Positions 50,880 through 59,925 of a stretch of 64,000 nt of DNA are shown here, piece after piece; the stretch's first letter is position 1, and each line of letters begins with the position of its first letter. Origin of the DNA: Roseateles oligotrophus (GTDB lineage: Bacteria; Pseudomonadota; Gammaproteobacteria; Burkholderiales; Burkholderiaceae_C); the NCBI RefSeq assembly GCF_025717515.1, contig NZ_JAJIRN010000002.1, forward strand, positions 434,001 through 498,000. Direction: 5' to 3'. Both the position numbers and the translations under genes were made by a program. The notes below the pieces were generated by a model. That model was given only the letters and a program-made list of their open reading frames with translations. It was not told the DNA's origin and did no database searches.

Positions 50880-53501
50880 ATGGGCGAGCTTGTGCCCAGT
50901 CTGCCGCCCACGGCCGCGCCGGAAAGTCTGGCCGAGCTGCGCCAGCGCTTCAAGACCGGCAAGCAGGCGCTGATCGATCACTTCCGCAATGGCCGGCCCA
51001 CGGCCGCCGCCGCCGCCGGCCTGCTGCGCGCCTTGGCCAAGCATGTCGATGCGAGCCTGCAGACGCTGTGGGAGCGCGGCTATATGCCCGCCGGCGCGAG
51101 CCTGCTGGCCGTGGGCGGCTATGGGCGAGCCGAGCTGTTTCCTTATTCCGACGTCGACGTGCTGCTGCTGCTGCCCGATGGCGTCGAGACGCACCAGAAC
51201 GGCGCGATCAAGACGGCGATCGAGTCCTTCATCACCGCCTGCTGGGATATCGGCCTGGAGATCGGCTCCTCGGTTCGCACCTTGGGAGAATGCCGGCAGG
51301 AGGCCGCCGGCGATGTAACTATTCAGACGGCCCTGCTGGAGGCGCGCTGGATTGCCGGTGACCGGCCTTTGGTGGGCCAGCTCGAGCAATTGCTGGCGCA
51401 GGATATGGACGCGAGTGCGTTCCTGCGCGCCAAGACCCTGGAGATGAGCCAGCGCCACACCAAATACGACGACACGCCCTACTCGCTTGAGCCCAATTGC
51501 AAGGAAAGCCCGGGCGGCCTGCGTGACTTGCAGGTGCTGATCTGGATTGCCCGCGCCGCTGGCCTGGGGCACACCTGGAAGAGCTTGGCCGAGCGTGGGC
51601 TGATCACCGCCTTCGAGAGCCGCCAACTGCAACACAACGAAGGCCTGCTCAAGCTGATCCGGGCGCGCCTGCACTGCGTGGCGGGCCGGCGCGAAGACCG
51701 GCTGGTGTTCGATCAGCAAACCGCCGTGGCCGAGAGCTTCGGTTATCAAAGCCGCACCGGCCAGCGCGCCTCCGAAGTGCTGATGCGGCGCTACTACTGG
51801 GCCGCGAAGGCGGTCACGCAGTTGAACCAGATCCTGTTGCTGAATCTGGAAGAGCAGGTCAACGGTTCGCAACAGGAATTGATGCGGCCTATTGACACGC
51901 ATTTTCTCGACCGTGCCGGCATGCTGGAGGTCGCCAGCGACGACCTCTATCAGCGCGAGCCGCATGCCATTTTGCGCACCTTCCTGGTCTACCAGCAGAC
52001 CCGTGGCATCAAAGGCCTGTCGGCCCGCACCCTGCGCGCGCTCTACAACGCGCGCCAGCTGATGGATAGCGCGTTCCGGCGCGACCCCGCCAATCGCGCG
52101 ACCTTTATGCAGATCCTGCGCCAGCCCGAGGGCCAGACCCACGCGATGCGCCTGATGAACCAGACCTCGGTGCTGGGCCGTTACCTGTGGGTGTTCCGCG
52201 GCATCGTGGGCCAGATGCAGCATGACCTGTTCCATGTCTACACGGTCGATCAGCACATTCTGATGGTGCTGCGCAATGTGCGGCGTTTCTTCATCCCCGA
52301 GCATGCGCATGAGTACAGCTTTTGCTCGCAACTGGCCTCGCAATGGGCCAAGCCTGAGCTGCTCTATATCGCGGCCCTCTTCCACGATGTAGCCAAAGGA
52401 CGTGGCGGCGACCACTCGGATCTGGGGGCCGTCGAGGCCAAACGCTTCTGCCGTGACCATGAACTGGACAAGACCGACACCGACCTGGTCGTATTCCTCG
52501 TGCAGCAACACCTGACCCTCTCAAGGGTGGCGCAGAAGGAGGACCTGTCCGACCCCGATGTGATAGCCCGCTTCACCCAGAAGATGATCGATGCGCGGCA
52601 TCTGACCGGCTTGTATTTATTGACCGTGGCCGACATCCGCGGCACCAGCCCCAAGGTCTGGAATGCCTGGAAGGGCAAGCTGCTGGAAGACTTGTACCGG
52701 GTCAGCCTGCGCGCATTAGGCGGCGCGCAACCCGATCTGGCCGCCGACATCGAGGCGCGCAAACAAGAGGCCCGGCAAGCGCTGGCGCTGCATTCGATGC
52801 TGCCCGGCACCGAAGTGCCGCTTTGGCAGACGCTCGAGGTCAGCTACTTCGCGCGCCACGAGGCGGGCGACCTGGCCTGGCATGCGCGCTCGCTCTGGCG
52901 CCATGTGCAAAGCCCGGTGCCGGTCGTGCAAGCGCGCCCATCGCCGATCGGCGAAGGTCTGCAGGTGCTGGTCTACTCTCCCGACGCGCAGGACCTGTTC
53001 GCCCGCATATGCGGTTACTTTGACGGTGCCGGCTTCAACATCCTGGACGCCAAGGTCCACACCACTCGCACCGGCTACGCGCTCGATACCTTTCAGGTGC
53101 TCAGTCCCGACCTGGGTTTGCATCACCGCGACCTGGTCTCCTTGGTCGAGACCAAGCTGACGCACGCATTGCTGACCGCCGGCCCCTTGCCCGAGCCGCG
53201 GCGCGGGCGTTTGTCGCGCCGGGTCAAGTCCTTCCCCTACACGCCGCGCATCACCTTGCGCCCGGACGAGCGCGCGCAGCATTGGCTGCTGACCATCAGC
53301 ACCAGTGACCGCGCCGGCCTGCTCTACGCGATCGCACGCGTGCTGGCGCGCCACGGCATCAATCTGCAATTGGCCAAGATCTCGACGCTGGGTGAACGGG
53401 TCGAAGACACCTTCCTGGTCGACGGCGCCGCGCTGCAGCACAACAAGGCTCAACTACAAATCGAGAGCGAGCTGCTCGATGCAGTGGCGCTGCAAAAATG
53501 A
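50880..53501 (+). CDS. glnD: [Protein-PII] uridylyltransferase/uridylyl-removing enzyme
   Basis: An 873-residue nitrogen sensor that adds UMP to PII when glutamine is low and removes it when glutamine is high. Domains in order: nucleotidyltransferase (VGGYGRAELFPYSDVDVLLLL, with the Asp pair, about 78-98), linker, HD domain for UMP removal (AALFHDVAKGRGGDHSDLGA, about 500-519), and two ACT glutamine-sensing domains at the C-terminus (LVYSPDAQDLFARICGYFDG and LLTISTSDRAGLLYAIARVL). Starts four bases after map and overlaps mnmH at its stop. Confidence 0.97.
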   Translation: MGELVPSLPPTAAPESLAELRQRFKTGKQALIDHFRNGRPTAAAAAGLLRALAKHVDASLQTLWERGYMPAGASLLAVGGYGRAELFPYSDVDVLLLLPDGVETHQNGAIKTAIESFITACWDIGLEIGSSVRTLGECRQEAAGDVTIQTALLEARWIAGDRPLVGQLEQLLAQDMDASAFLRAKTLEMSQRHTKYDDTPYSLEPNCKESPGGLRDLQVLIWIARAAGLGHTWKSLAERGLITAFESRQLQHNEGLLKLIRARLHCVAGRREDRLVFDQQTAVAESFGYQSRTGQRASEVLMRRYYWAAKAVTQLNQILLLNLEEQVNGSQQELMRPIDTHFLDRAGMLEVASDDLYQREPHAILRTFLVYQQTRGIKGLSARTLRALYNARQLMDSAFRRDPANRATFMQILRQPEGQTHAMRLMNQTSVLGRYLWVFRGIVGQMQHDLFHVYTVDQHILMVLRNVRRFFIPEHAHEYSFCSQLASQWAKPELLYIAALFHDVAKGRGGDHSDLGAVEAKRFCRDHELDKTDTDLVVFLVQQHLTLSRVAQKEDLSDPDVIARFTQKMIDARHLTGLYLLTVADIRGTSPKVWNAWKGKLLEDLYRVSLRALGGAQPDLAADIEARKQEARQALALHSMLPGTEVPLWQTLEVSYFARHEAGDLAWHARSLWRHVQSPVPVVQARPSPIGEGLQVLVYSPDAQDLFARICGYFDGAGFNILDAKVHTTRTGYALDTFQVLSPDLGLHHRDLVSLVETKLTHALLTAGPLPEPRRGRLSRRVKSFPYTPRITLRPDERAQHWLLTISTSDRAGLLYAIARVLARHGINLQLAKISTLGERVEDTFLVDGAALQHNKAQLQIESELLDAVALQK

Positions 53502-54586
53502 ACCAAGCTAGCCAAAAATACGCGCCGCCGTCACCGCTGATCGCCGCCGATGAGGCGATCCAGTCGCTGAGCGCCTTTGACGCCATCATCGATGTGCGCT
53601 CCCCGGCCGAATATGCCGAGGACCATCTGCCCGGCGCACTCAACTGGCCGGTCCTGGATAACGAGGAACGTCACCGGGTCGGTCTGCTCTACAAGAGTTC
53701 GCCGTTTGAGGCCCGCAAGATCGGTGCGGCCCTGGTGGCGCGCAATATCGCCCGCCACATCGAGGCCCATGCCGAGCCGCTGAATCGCAATTGGCGGCCG
53801 CTGGTCTATTGCTGGCGCGGGGGTCAGCGCTCGGGCGCGATGACCTGGTTTTTGGGCCAGATCGGTTTCAAGTCACGCCAGTTGCAGGGCGGCTACAAGG
53901 CCTACCGGGCGCAGGTGCGCGAGGCCTTGCAGGCCCAGCCGGCGGCCTTTGATTTCCATGTGCTGTGCGGCCGCACCGGCACCGGCAAGACCAGGCTGCT
54001 GCAGACGCTTGCCGGCCTGGGCGCGCAGGTGCTCGACCTGGAGAGTTTGGCCGCTCATCGTGGCTCTATCCTGGGCGCCTTGCCTGACAAGCCGCAGCCC
54101 AGCCAAAAGGGTTTTGATACCCTGCTGTGGCAGCAACTCTGCAAGTTGGACCCGAGCCGGCCGGTCTTTGTCGAGAGCGAGAGCCGCAAGATAGGCCAGG
54201 TGCGCATGCCCGAGTCGATGTACGAGGCGATGCGTGCCAGTGAGCATATCTACTGGCTGGAGATGCCCGAGGCGGCTCGCGTCGAGTTGCTGCTTGAGGA
54301 CTATGAGCATTTCTTCCAGACGCCTGAGCTGTTTTGCGCCAAGCTCGACGCCTTGATCAGCATGCGTGGACGCGAACGCGTACAAGGCTGGCAAGCCCAG
54401 GCCCTCAGCGGCGCTTGGGCTGAGGTGTTCGGCGAACTGATGCGCGAGCATTACGACCCCGGCTACGAGCGTTCATTGGCCGGGCATTACCCGCAGCTTG
54501 AACGGGCCCTTCGTATCCAGCTGGCCGATGGTTCGGCGCGCAGTCTGGCTGACCTCGCGCAGAACTTGATGACCATCAAGACCTGA
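53498..54586 (+). CDS. mnmH: tRNA 2-selenouridine synthase
   Basis: A 362-residue enzyme (SelU/YbbB) that geranylates and then selenates 2-thiouridine at the wobble position of tRNA-Lys, -Glu and -Gln. An N-terminal rhodanese domain carries the catalytic Cys in LVYCWRGGQRSGAM (about residues 103-116), and a P-loop GRTGTGKTRLL (about 158-168) follows. It begins at ATGA overlapping the glnD stop. Whether selenium metabolism genes (selD) exist cannot be seen in this window. Confidence 0.93.
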   Translation: MNQASQKYAPPSPLIAADEAIQSLSAFDAIIDVRSPAEYAEDHLPGALNWPVLDNEERHRVGLLYKSSPFEARKIGAALVARNIARHIEAHAEPLNRNWRPLVYCWRGGQRSGAMTWFLGQIGFKSRQLQGGYKAYRAQVREALQAQPAAFDFHVLCGRTGTGKTRLLQTLAGLGAQVLDLESLAAHRGSILGALPDKPQPSQKGFDTLLWQQLCKLDPSRPVFVESESRKIGQVRMPESMYEAMRASEHIYWLEMPEAARVELLLEDYEHFFQTPELFCAKLDALISMRGRERVQGWQAQALSGAWAEVFGELMREHYDPGYERSLAGHYPQLERALRIQLADGSARSLADLAQNLMTIKT

Positions 54587-54630
54587 CCCCGCCGCGCATG
54601 GCAAGATGCCCCTCTTCAAAGTGAGACCCG

Positions 54631-55416
54631 ATGCATTTTTTAGAAACCGAAACGGCGCTGCGCCAATCACGCCAATTTGGCGTCAAGCCGGTGCCCGTGC
54701 TGCGGCCGCTGGGCTGGTTGGCCAGGGGTTGGCAAGATTTGATGCGCTGCCCCGGCCCTTCGCTCGCCCATGGTCTGTTGCTGGCCGCCTTGGGCGCCTT
54801 GATCTTCATCCTGGCGCGCCATCATTTCTGGTTGCTGGCCGGCGCCTTCAGCGGCTTTCTATTGGTCGCGCCGATTCTGGCCACCGGCCTGTATGTGATC
54901 AGCCGCGACATCGAGCATGGCCGCACCCCAAGCTTCGGGGCAATCTTGAAGGCTTGGCGGCCACGCGACGGACGCATGGTGGTATTCGGTGTGCTGCTGG
55001 CCTTTGCGGGCACTGGCTGGGTGCTGACCTCGGCCTCGTTGATCACCGGTTTCGCGGCCGCGCCCATTCTTGAACCGATCGACTTCGTCCGCCATGTGGT
55101 GCTGAACGAAGAGTCGCATCTGTTCGAAGCCTGGTTGGCGCTTGGCGCCGTGCTCGCGGCGCCGCTGTTCGCATCCACCTTGATCGCCGTGCCACTGCTG
55201 CTGGACCGTGACGATGTCGGCGTGCTCGGCGCCGTCTTCACCAGCTGGCGTGTGGTGATGGCCTACCCGGCGCCCGTCGCGCTGTGGGCGGCTTTGATCA
55301 TGCTGCTGACCTTGGTCGGCATGGCCAGCCTGATGCTGGGTTTCATCGTGGTCCTGCCTTGGCTGGGTCATGCCAGTTGGCATGCCTACCGCGACCTTGT
55401 TTCCCACAGCGACTGA
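54631..55416 (+). CDS. DUF2189 membrane protein
   Basis: A 261-residue protein with about six helices. WLARGWQDLMRCPGPSLAHG (about residues 30-49), FSGFLLVAPILATGLYVISR and the downstream DIEHGRTPSF block match the DUF2189 family of proteobacterial integral membrane proteins; a role linked to cytochrome c oxidase has been suggested for relatives. It follows mnmH by 44 bases and is probably in the same unit with the two next small membrane genes. Confidence 0.85.
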   Translation: MHFLETETALRQSRQFGVKPVPVLRPLGWLARGWQDLMRCPGPSLAHGLLLAALGALIFILARHHFWLLAGAFSGFLLVAPILATGLYVISRDIEHGRTPSFGAILKAWRPRDGRMVVFGVLLAFAGTGWVLTSASLITGFAAAPILEPIDFVRHVVLNEESHLFEAWLALGAVLAAPLFASTLIAVPLLLDRDDVGVLGAVFTSWRVVMAYPAPVALWAALIMLLTLVGMASLMLGFIVVLPWLGHASWHAYRDLVSHSD

Positions 55417-55436
55417 CGGCAAGGGCGGCAATCACC

Positions 55437-55652
55437 ATGTTCGGATACAGCGAGCAGCAAATCGCCCAGTTCGGCCTCAGCTGGGGCGTCGGCGCCTTCA
55501 TGGTCTATATGGTGTTCATCATCTTGCAGCTGGCGCGCGAATCAAAGGCCGGCCGCTTCGGCACTTTTGTGCTGCTGCTGGGCCTGGGTTTCGGCATGGT
55601 GGGCTATTTGGCCAAGGGCGTGATCAAGTGGTTCATGACTGGCGTGGGATGA
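55437..55652 (+). CDS. DUF2788 small membrane protein
   Basis: A 71-residue protein with two helices. MFGYSEQQIAQFGLSWGVGA, MVYMVFIILQLARESKAGRF and GTFVLLLGLGFGMVGYLAKG give a near-complete match to DUF2788, a small conserved betaproteobacterial inner-membrane family of unknown role. The longer plus-strand frame from 55284 is a shadow inside the previous gene. It lies 20 bases after DUF2189 and 10 bases before the YitT gene. Confidence 0.88.
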   Translation: MFGYSEQQIAQFGLSWGVGAFMVYMVFIILQLARESKAGRFGTFVLLLGLGFGMVGYLAKGVIKWFMTGVG

Positions 55653-55662
55653 GGATTTTCGG

Positions 55663-56283
55663 ATGAGTTTGCGCGACACCATTACCCGCAGCTTCAAGCA
55701 TTCCACGCTCGAGGATGTGCAAGCCATCGTCACCGGCACGCTGTTCGTGGCGCTGGGCGTGGCGCTGTTCAAGCAGGTCGGCATGCTGACCGGCGGCACG
55801 GTCGGCATTGCCTTCTTGCTGCATTACGCAATCGGTCTACCCTTTGGCCTGCTGTTCTTTTGCATCAATTTGCCGTTCTACTGGCTCGCCTACAAGCGCA
55901 TGGGCCTGCCCTTCACGCTCAAGACCATCACCGCGGTCAGCTTGATGGCGGTATTGGCCGAGGTGTTGCCGCGCTGGCTGCAATTTGCCGAGCTGAACCC
56001 CTGGTTCGGCGCAATTGCCGGCGGGCTCTTGATCGGCGCCGGCATGTTGATCCTGTTCCGCCACCGCGCCTCGCTCGGAGGCCTCAATGTGGTGGTGCTC
56101 TATCTGCAAGAGAAGTACGGTTGGCGTGCCGGTTATGTGCAGGCCGGGCTGGACCTGGTGATCCTGCTCTGCGGCCTGGCCTATGTGCCGCCCGAGCGCG
56201 TCGGGCTCTCGCTGCTGGGCATGCTGGCCATCAACGCCGCGCTCGCCATCAACCATAGGCCCGGTCGCTATATGGCGGTTTGA
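55663..56283 (+). CDS. YitT family membrane protein
   Basis: A 206-residue inner-membrane protein with five or six helices. The pattern VTGTLFVALGVALFKQVGML, TGGTVGIAFLLHYA, PFGLLFFCINLPFYWLAY is that of the YitT/DUF161 family (GTG-GIA motif). The C-terminal DUF2179 ligand domain of full-length YitT is absent, as in many proteobacterial homologues. Function unknown; transport is likely. Start has GAGG upstream in ATGAGGATTTTCGG. Confidence 0.85.
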   Translation: MSLRDTITRSFKHSTLEDVQAIVTGTLFVALGVALFKQVGMLTGGTVGIAFLLHYAIGLPFGLLFFCINLPFYWLAYKRMGLPFTLKTITAVSLMAVLAEVLPRWLQFAELNPWFGAIAGGLLIGAGMLILFRHRASLGGLNVVVLYLQEKYGWRAGYVQAGLDLVILLCGLAYVPPERVGLSLLGMLAINAALAINHRPGRYMAV

Positions 56284-56311
56284 GCCCGACTGCAAGGCCA
56301 ATCAAGGTGAA

Positions 56312-58546
56312 TCAAGGCGCGGCGCCACCGAGCAAGCCCCATTGCTGCAACATAAAGGTGTAGACCTTGGCGCGCTCCCTCAGCGCGTCAAAACGGCCGG
56401 ACGCACCGCCATGGCCGGCCGACATATTGATGTCGAACAACAGCGGGCTCTGGTCGGCCGCAGCCTTCAGCGTGCGCAGCTTGGCCACATATTTGGCCGG
56501 CTCCCAATACGGCACCTGGCTGTCATTCAGGCCGGTGCGCAACAACATTGCCGGATAGACACCGGCCTTGAGATTGTCATAAGGGCTGTAGGCCCGCATC
56601 CAGGCGTATTGCTCGGCGATCTTGGGATTGCCCCACTCGATGAACTCCTCGGTCGTCAGCGGCAGGGTCTCGTCCAGCATGGTGTTGATGACGTCGACAA
56701 ACGGCACCTCGGCGACCACCGCCTTGAACAAGTCGGGCCGTAAATTCACCACCGCGCCCATCAGCAAGCCGCCGGCGCTGCCGCCGGTGATGATGAGCTG
56801 CTGCGGCGAGGTATAGCCTTGCTCGATCAAGGCCTCGCTGGCGCCGATGAAGTCGGTGAAGGTGTTCATCTTCTTGGCCAGCTTGCCCTCCAGATACCAG
56901 CGCCGCCCCAGATCGCCGCCGCCGCGCACATGGGCAATGGCCAAGATCACGCCGCGATTCAGCAATGACAGGCCGACCGACGAAAAGCGCGGGTCGGAGG
57001 AAACGCCATAACTGCCATAAGCCTGCAACAACAGCGGCTGCGGGCCGCCGCGACGCAGGTCTTTGGCATAGACCAGGGACACCGGCACCCGCGTGCCATC
57101 CTTGGCCACGCTCCAGATGCGCTTTGACTCATAGCGCTGGGGATCAAAACCACCCAGCACCGGCTGCACCTTGCGCAGCATCAGCCGCTTGCTGGCAAAG
57201 TCATAGTCATAGACCGAGGCGGGCGTCGTCATCGACTGAAAGTTCAGCCGCAGGTACTCGCTGTCGTATTCCCGGTTGAGCAGGCGGCCGCCGCTATTGG
57301 CGGTGTAAACGGATTGCTCAAACTTGAGCTCTTGCGGCTTGAAGTCGATGCTCGGCTCAGTGGCCAGGCCATAAACCCGCAACTTGACGGCGCCCGCCTC
57401 GCGCACCTGCAGCACCAGCTGGCGCTTGAACATCGTCAGCTCCTCCAGCATCGCATCCTCGCGGTGCGCCAGCAGCTCCTGCGCCTGGCTTAGCCTTGTC
57501 GCCGACAGAGGCAGGCCCTTGAGCGGCGTGCGAACGAGTCTGAAGTTAGGGCCGCGGTCATTGATCAAGACATAGAGCTGCCCATCGCGATGCTCGACGC
57601 TGTATTCCTGTCCGGCGCGACGCGGCAGCACGGTGAGCCAATTCCCCAGCGGCCGATCGCTCGGCAGCAAACGCAGCTCGCTGCTGTCTTTCGAGCTGCT
57701 GAGCAGTTGCAGATAGCGGCCATCGGCGCTGCGCGAGAGTTGTAGATTGAACAACTCGTCGGCGTCTTCATAAATCAGCGCGTCCGGGCCGGTGGCATTC
57801 AAACGATGGCGCCAGAGTTTGTTGCTGCGCTTGGCCGCGTTGTGGGTGAGATAGAAGATGCTGCGCTTGTCGGCGGCCCAGGCGAAGCCCGAGACGTTTT
57901 TCTGCGCCCAGGCCAAGTCTTCGCCGCTGGCCAGATCACGCAGCTTCAACTCGAAATCAAGCGCGCCGGTTTCATCGATGGAATAGGCCAGCAACTTGGC
58001 ATCCGGGCTGACTTGCAGACCGCCCAGGGCGAGGAATTTACGCCCCTTGGCCAGCTCATTCAGATCCAGCAGGATTTGCTCCGGCGCGCTCGCGTCAAAG
58101 CCGCGCTGCCGGCCTTGAGCCGGCCTGCGGATGTGTTGCGGGTATTGCGCGCCCGCCAATGTGCGGCTTGAATACCACCAAGCGCCCTCGCGCACCGGTA
58201 CCGCTTCGTCCGCCTGCTTGATGCGGCCGACCAACTCCTGATACAGCATCTCTTGCTGCGCAGCCAGCGGTTTGAACCAGGCCGCGCTATAGGCGCTTTC
58301 GGCGTTCAGATGCTGCAGCACATCGGGCTTGTCGCCCTCACGCAGCCAGAAGTAGTCATCGATGCGGGCATCGCCGTGGACGCTGACATCCTTGGGGCGA
58401 CGCTCGGCCTGCGGCGGCGCCAATTCAGTCGTCGACAAGGCACTCCGCGCCGGCTGGGTCGGCACCGACTGGGCGCCAACGGAGGCGGCCGCGGCGACCC
58501 CGCTCAACAGGCAGAGCAAAGCTCGCCGCAAGGCTTTGATGGTCAT
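56312..58546 (-). CDS. S9-family oligopeptidase (oligopeptidase B type), exported
   Basis: A 744-residue serine peptidase with a signal peptide (ALRRALLCLLSGVAAAASVGA). The N-terminal half is a seven-bladed propeller (DDYFWLREGDKPDVLQHLNA at the start). The alpha/beta hydrolase half has the nucleophile in ITGGSAGGLLMGAVVN (Ser590), the Asp in LLRTGLNDSQVPYWEPAKYV and the His in MSAGHGGASGRFD. HVRGGGDLGRRWYLEGK is typical of oligopeptidase B, which cuts short peptides after Arg or Lys. E. coli PtrB is cytosolic, so the signal peptide here points to a periplasmic form. Confidence 0.92.
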   Translation of the reverse strand: MTIKALRRALLCLLSGVAAAASVGAQSVPTQPARSALSTTELAPPQAERRPKDVSVHGDARIDDYFWLREGDKPDVLQHLNAESAYSAAWFKPLAAQQEMLYQELVGRIKQADEAVPVREGAWWYSSRTLAGAQYPQHIRRPAQGRQRGFDASAPEQILLDLNELAKGRKFLALGGLQVSPDAKLLAYSIDETGALDFELKLRDLASGEDLAWAQKNVSGFAWAADKRSIFYLTHNAAKRSNKLWRHRLNATGPDALIYEDADELFNLQLSRSADGRYLQLLSSSKDSSELRLLPSDRPLGNWLTVLPRRAGQEYSVEHRDGQLYVLINDRGPNFRLVRTPLKGLPLSATRLSQAQELLAHREDAMLEELTMFKRQLVLQVREAGAVKLRVYGLATEPSIDFKPQELKFEQSVYTANSGGRLLNREYDSEYLRLNFQSMTTPASVYDYDFASKRLMLRKVQPVLGGFDPQRYESKRIWSVAKDGTRVPVSLVYAKDLRRGGPQPLLLQAYGSYGVSSDPRFSSVGLSLLNRGVILAIAHVRGGGDLGRRWYLEGKLAKKMNTFTDFIGASEALIEQGYTSPQQLIITGGSAGGLLMGAVVNLRPDLFKAVVAEVPFVDVINTMLDETLPLTTEEFIEWGNPKIAEQYAWMRAYSPYDNLKAGVYPAMLLRTGLNDSQVPYWEPAKYVAKLRTLKAAADQSPLLFDINMSAGHGGASGRFDALRERAKVYTFMLQQWGLLGGAAP

Positions 58547-58641
58547 GAAATAGGCTCCTGGTCAGCGCGCCAATGGCGCCGCGACTCGGTGATGTGATTG
58601 AAAAACGGAGTGCCGCAACAGCAGGCCTGTCGGGGCCGTGA

Positions 58642-59520
58642 CTACAACAGCGCGCTATACCAGCGCAGTTCCAGCAGCCGGCGCGCCAGCTGATGACTGC
58701 GACTCTGCGGGTCGGCCAAGTCATGCAGGATATCGAAATGATTGCAGCCTTTGATTTCTTCGCAAATCGGCACCACGCGGCGGCCCCAGGCCTGGCGAAT
58801 CAATCGATTCTGGCGCCGGAACTCCTCGCTTTCTTGCTCACCCACGATGGCATAGACCGGCGCCTCGGGTGCGGGGAATTGCACCGGGCTGAGCCGGCGC
58901 ACGGTGTCGGCGTCCAGCTTCAAATCGTTTTGCAAAAACGGCGCCTGGCGGATTGGCCCCAGGTCATACACGCCCGAGATCGCCAGCACCCCCTTGACGA
59001 GGTGATGCGGCAGATCCGGCGCCACCGCCTTCCAGTCACAGCAGTTCAGCATGCTGGCCAAATGAGCACCGGCCGAATGTCCGACCAGCACCACCCGCAT
59101 CGGGTCGCCACCATGCTCGGCCGCATGGCGCCAGACCCAAGCCAGCGCTTGCACCAGCTGCAACGGAATGCGCTCCATGCCGACATCCGGGCAGAGCGAA
59201 TAGTTCGGTATCACCACCATCGCTCCCTCGTCGGTGAAGGAGCTGGCCACAAAGGAGCAGTCCGACTTGTCCAGCGCGCGCCAATAGCCGCCGTGCAAAA
59301 ACACCATCACCGGCGCATTGGGCACGTCGGAGGGGAACACGTCGAGGCGTTCCGTTACTGCTTCGCCGTAAGGGATGTCAAGCAGACACCGCGCCTGTTC
59401 ACGCACCAATTGCGAGGCCCGAGCCCAGCGATCCAAAAACACGGCGCTGTCGGCCACACGGACCCGGTTGTCGTATTGCTGATCGAACCAGGCGGGGCTT
59501 TGGCGGATTTGGCGACTCAT
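58642..59520 (-). CDS. Alpha/beta hydrolase, kynurenine formamidase-like
   Basis: A 292-residue hydrolase. The oxyanion motif is VMVFLHGGYWRALDKSDCSF (HGGYW, as in arylformamidase/KFase), nucleophile Ser in VVLVGHSAGAHLASMLN, acid and His near the C-terminus (VGEQESEEF, GCNHFDILHDL). The family splits N-formylkynurenine or carboxylic esters. I chose ATG 59520 (MSRQIRQSPAWFDQQYDNRV), the normal family start. The downstream part of any tryptophan-degradation operon is not visible. Confidence 0.88.
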   Translation of the reverse strand: MSRQIRQSPAWFDQQYDNRVRVADSAVFLDRWARASQLVREQARCLLDIPYGEAVTERLDVFPSDVPNAPVMVFLHGGYWRALDKSDCSFVASSFTDEGAMVVIPNYSLCPDVGMERIPLQLVQALAWVWRHAAEHGGDPMRVVLVGHSAGAHLASMLNCCDWKAVAPDLPHHLVKGVLAISGVYDLGPIRQAPFLQNDLKLDADTVRRLSPVQFPAPEAPVYAIVGEQESEEFRRQNRLIRQAWGRRVVPICEEIKGCNHFDILHDLADPQSRSHQLARRLLELRWYSALL

Positions 59521-59603
59521 GCTGGCTGACTCCCTTGTTTCAAGGCGAAGGCTCAAGTGTCGACGCTAATTCGGGCTTGCCGCTCGACAAAAACGTTCGG
59601 ACA

Positions 59604-59644
59604 AGAAAAAACCTCGCGAAGTCTAGCGACTTGGCGAGGTTTGT
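59604..59644 (-). terminator. Rho-independent terminator of the tRNA-Val genes
   Basis: Read on the minus strand: AACCTCGC-CA-AGTC-GCTA-GACT-TC-GCGAGGTT then TTTTCTTG. Two paired segments (8 bp and 4 bp) around a four-base loop and a T run make a strong terminator a few bases past the second tRNA. Confidence 0.85.
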
Positions 59645-59645
59645 C

Positions 59646-59720
59646 TGGTGGGCGGTGCAGGTTTCGAACCTGCGACCCCCACAGTGTGAATGTGGTGCTC
59701 TACCCCTGAGCTAACCGCCC
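59646..59720 (-). tRNA. tRNA-Val (anticodon CAC), copy 2 in transcription order
   Basis: A 75-base gene with encoded CCA. Acceptor stem GGGCGGT/ACCGCCC, D-arm GCTC...GAGC, anticodon loop TTCACAC between CCACA and TGTGG (anticodon CAC, reads GTG), T-arm GCAGG-TTCGAAA-CCTGC. Sequence identical to the upstream copy. Confidence 0.96.
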
Positions 59721-59782
59721 TGAATCCATTTAGTCAATTCCACCAGTTTGCTCGATACCTAGCTGCCGCCGATCGAGAATTC

Positions 59783-59857
59783 TGGTGGGCGGTGCAGGTT
59801 TCGAACCTGCGACCCCCACAGTGTGAATGTGGTGCTCTACCCCTGAGCTAACCGCCC
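59783..59857 (-). tRNA. tRNA-Val (anticodon CAC), copy 1 in transcription order
   Basis: A 75-base gene identical to the copy at 59646-59720, 62 bases apart, same strand. Both lie behind one promoter (59896-59925) and before one terminator. Confidence 0.96.
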
Positions 59858-59895
59858 GACTTTTACATCAGTCTTCGCTAACTGCGAAGCCCACT

Positions 59896-59925
59896 ATTAT
59901 GCCACGGAATTTTTTGACAGTTCAA
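59896..59925 (-). promoter_or_regulatory. Sigma-70 type promoter of the tRNA-Val genes
   Basis: On the minus strand, TTGAAC (complement of 59920-59925), an 18-base spacer and CATAAT (complement of 59896-59901), about 38 bases before the first tRNA. It overlaps the end of dnaQ by a few bases. Confidence 0.65.
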
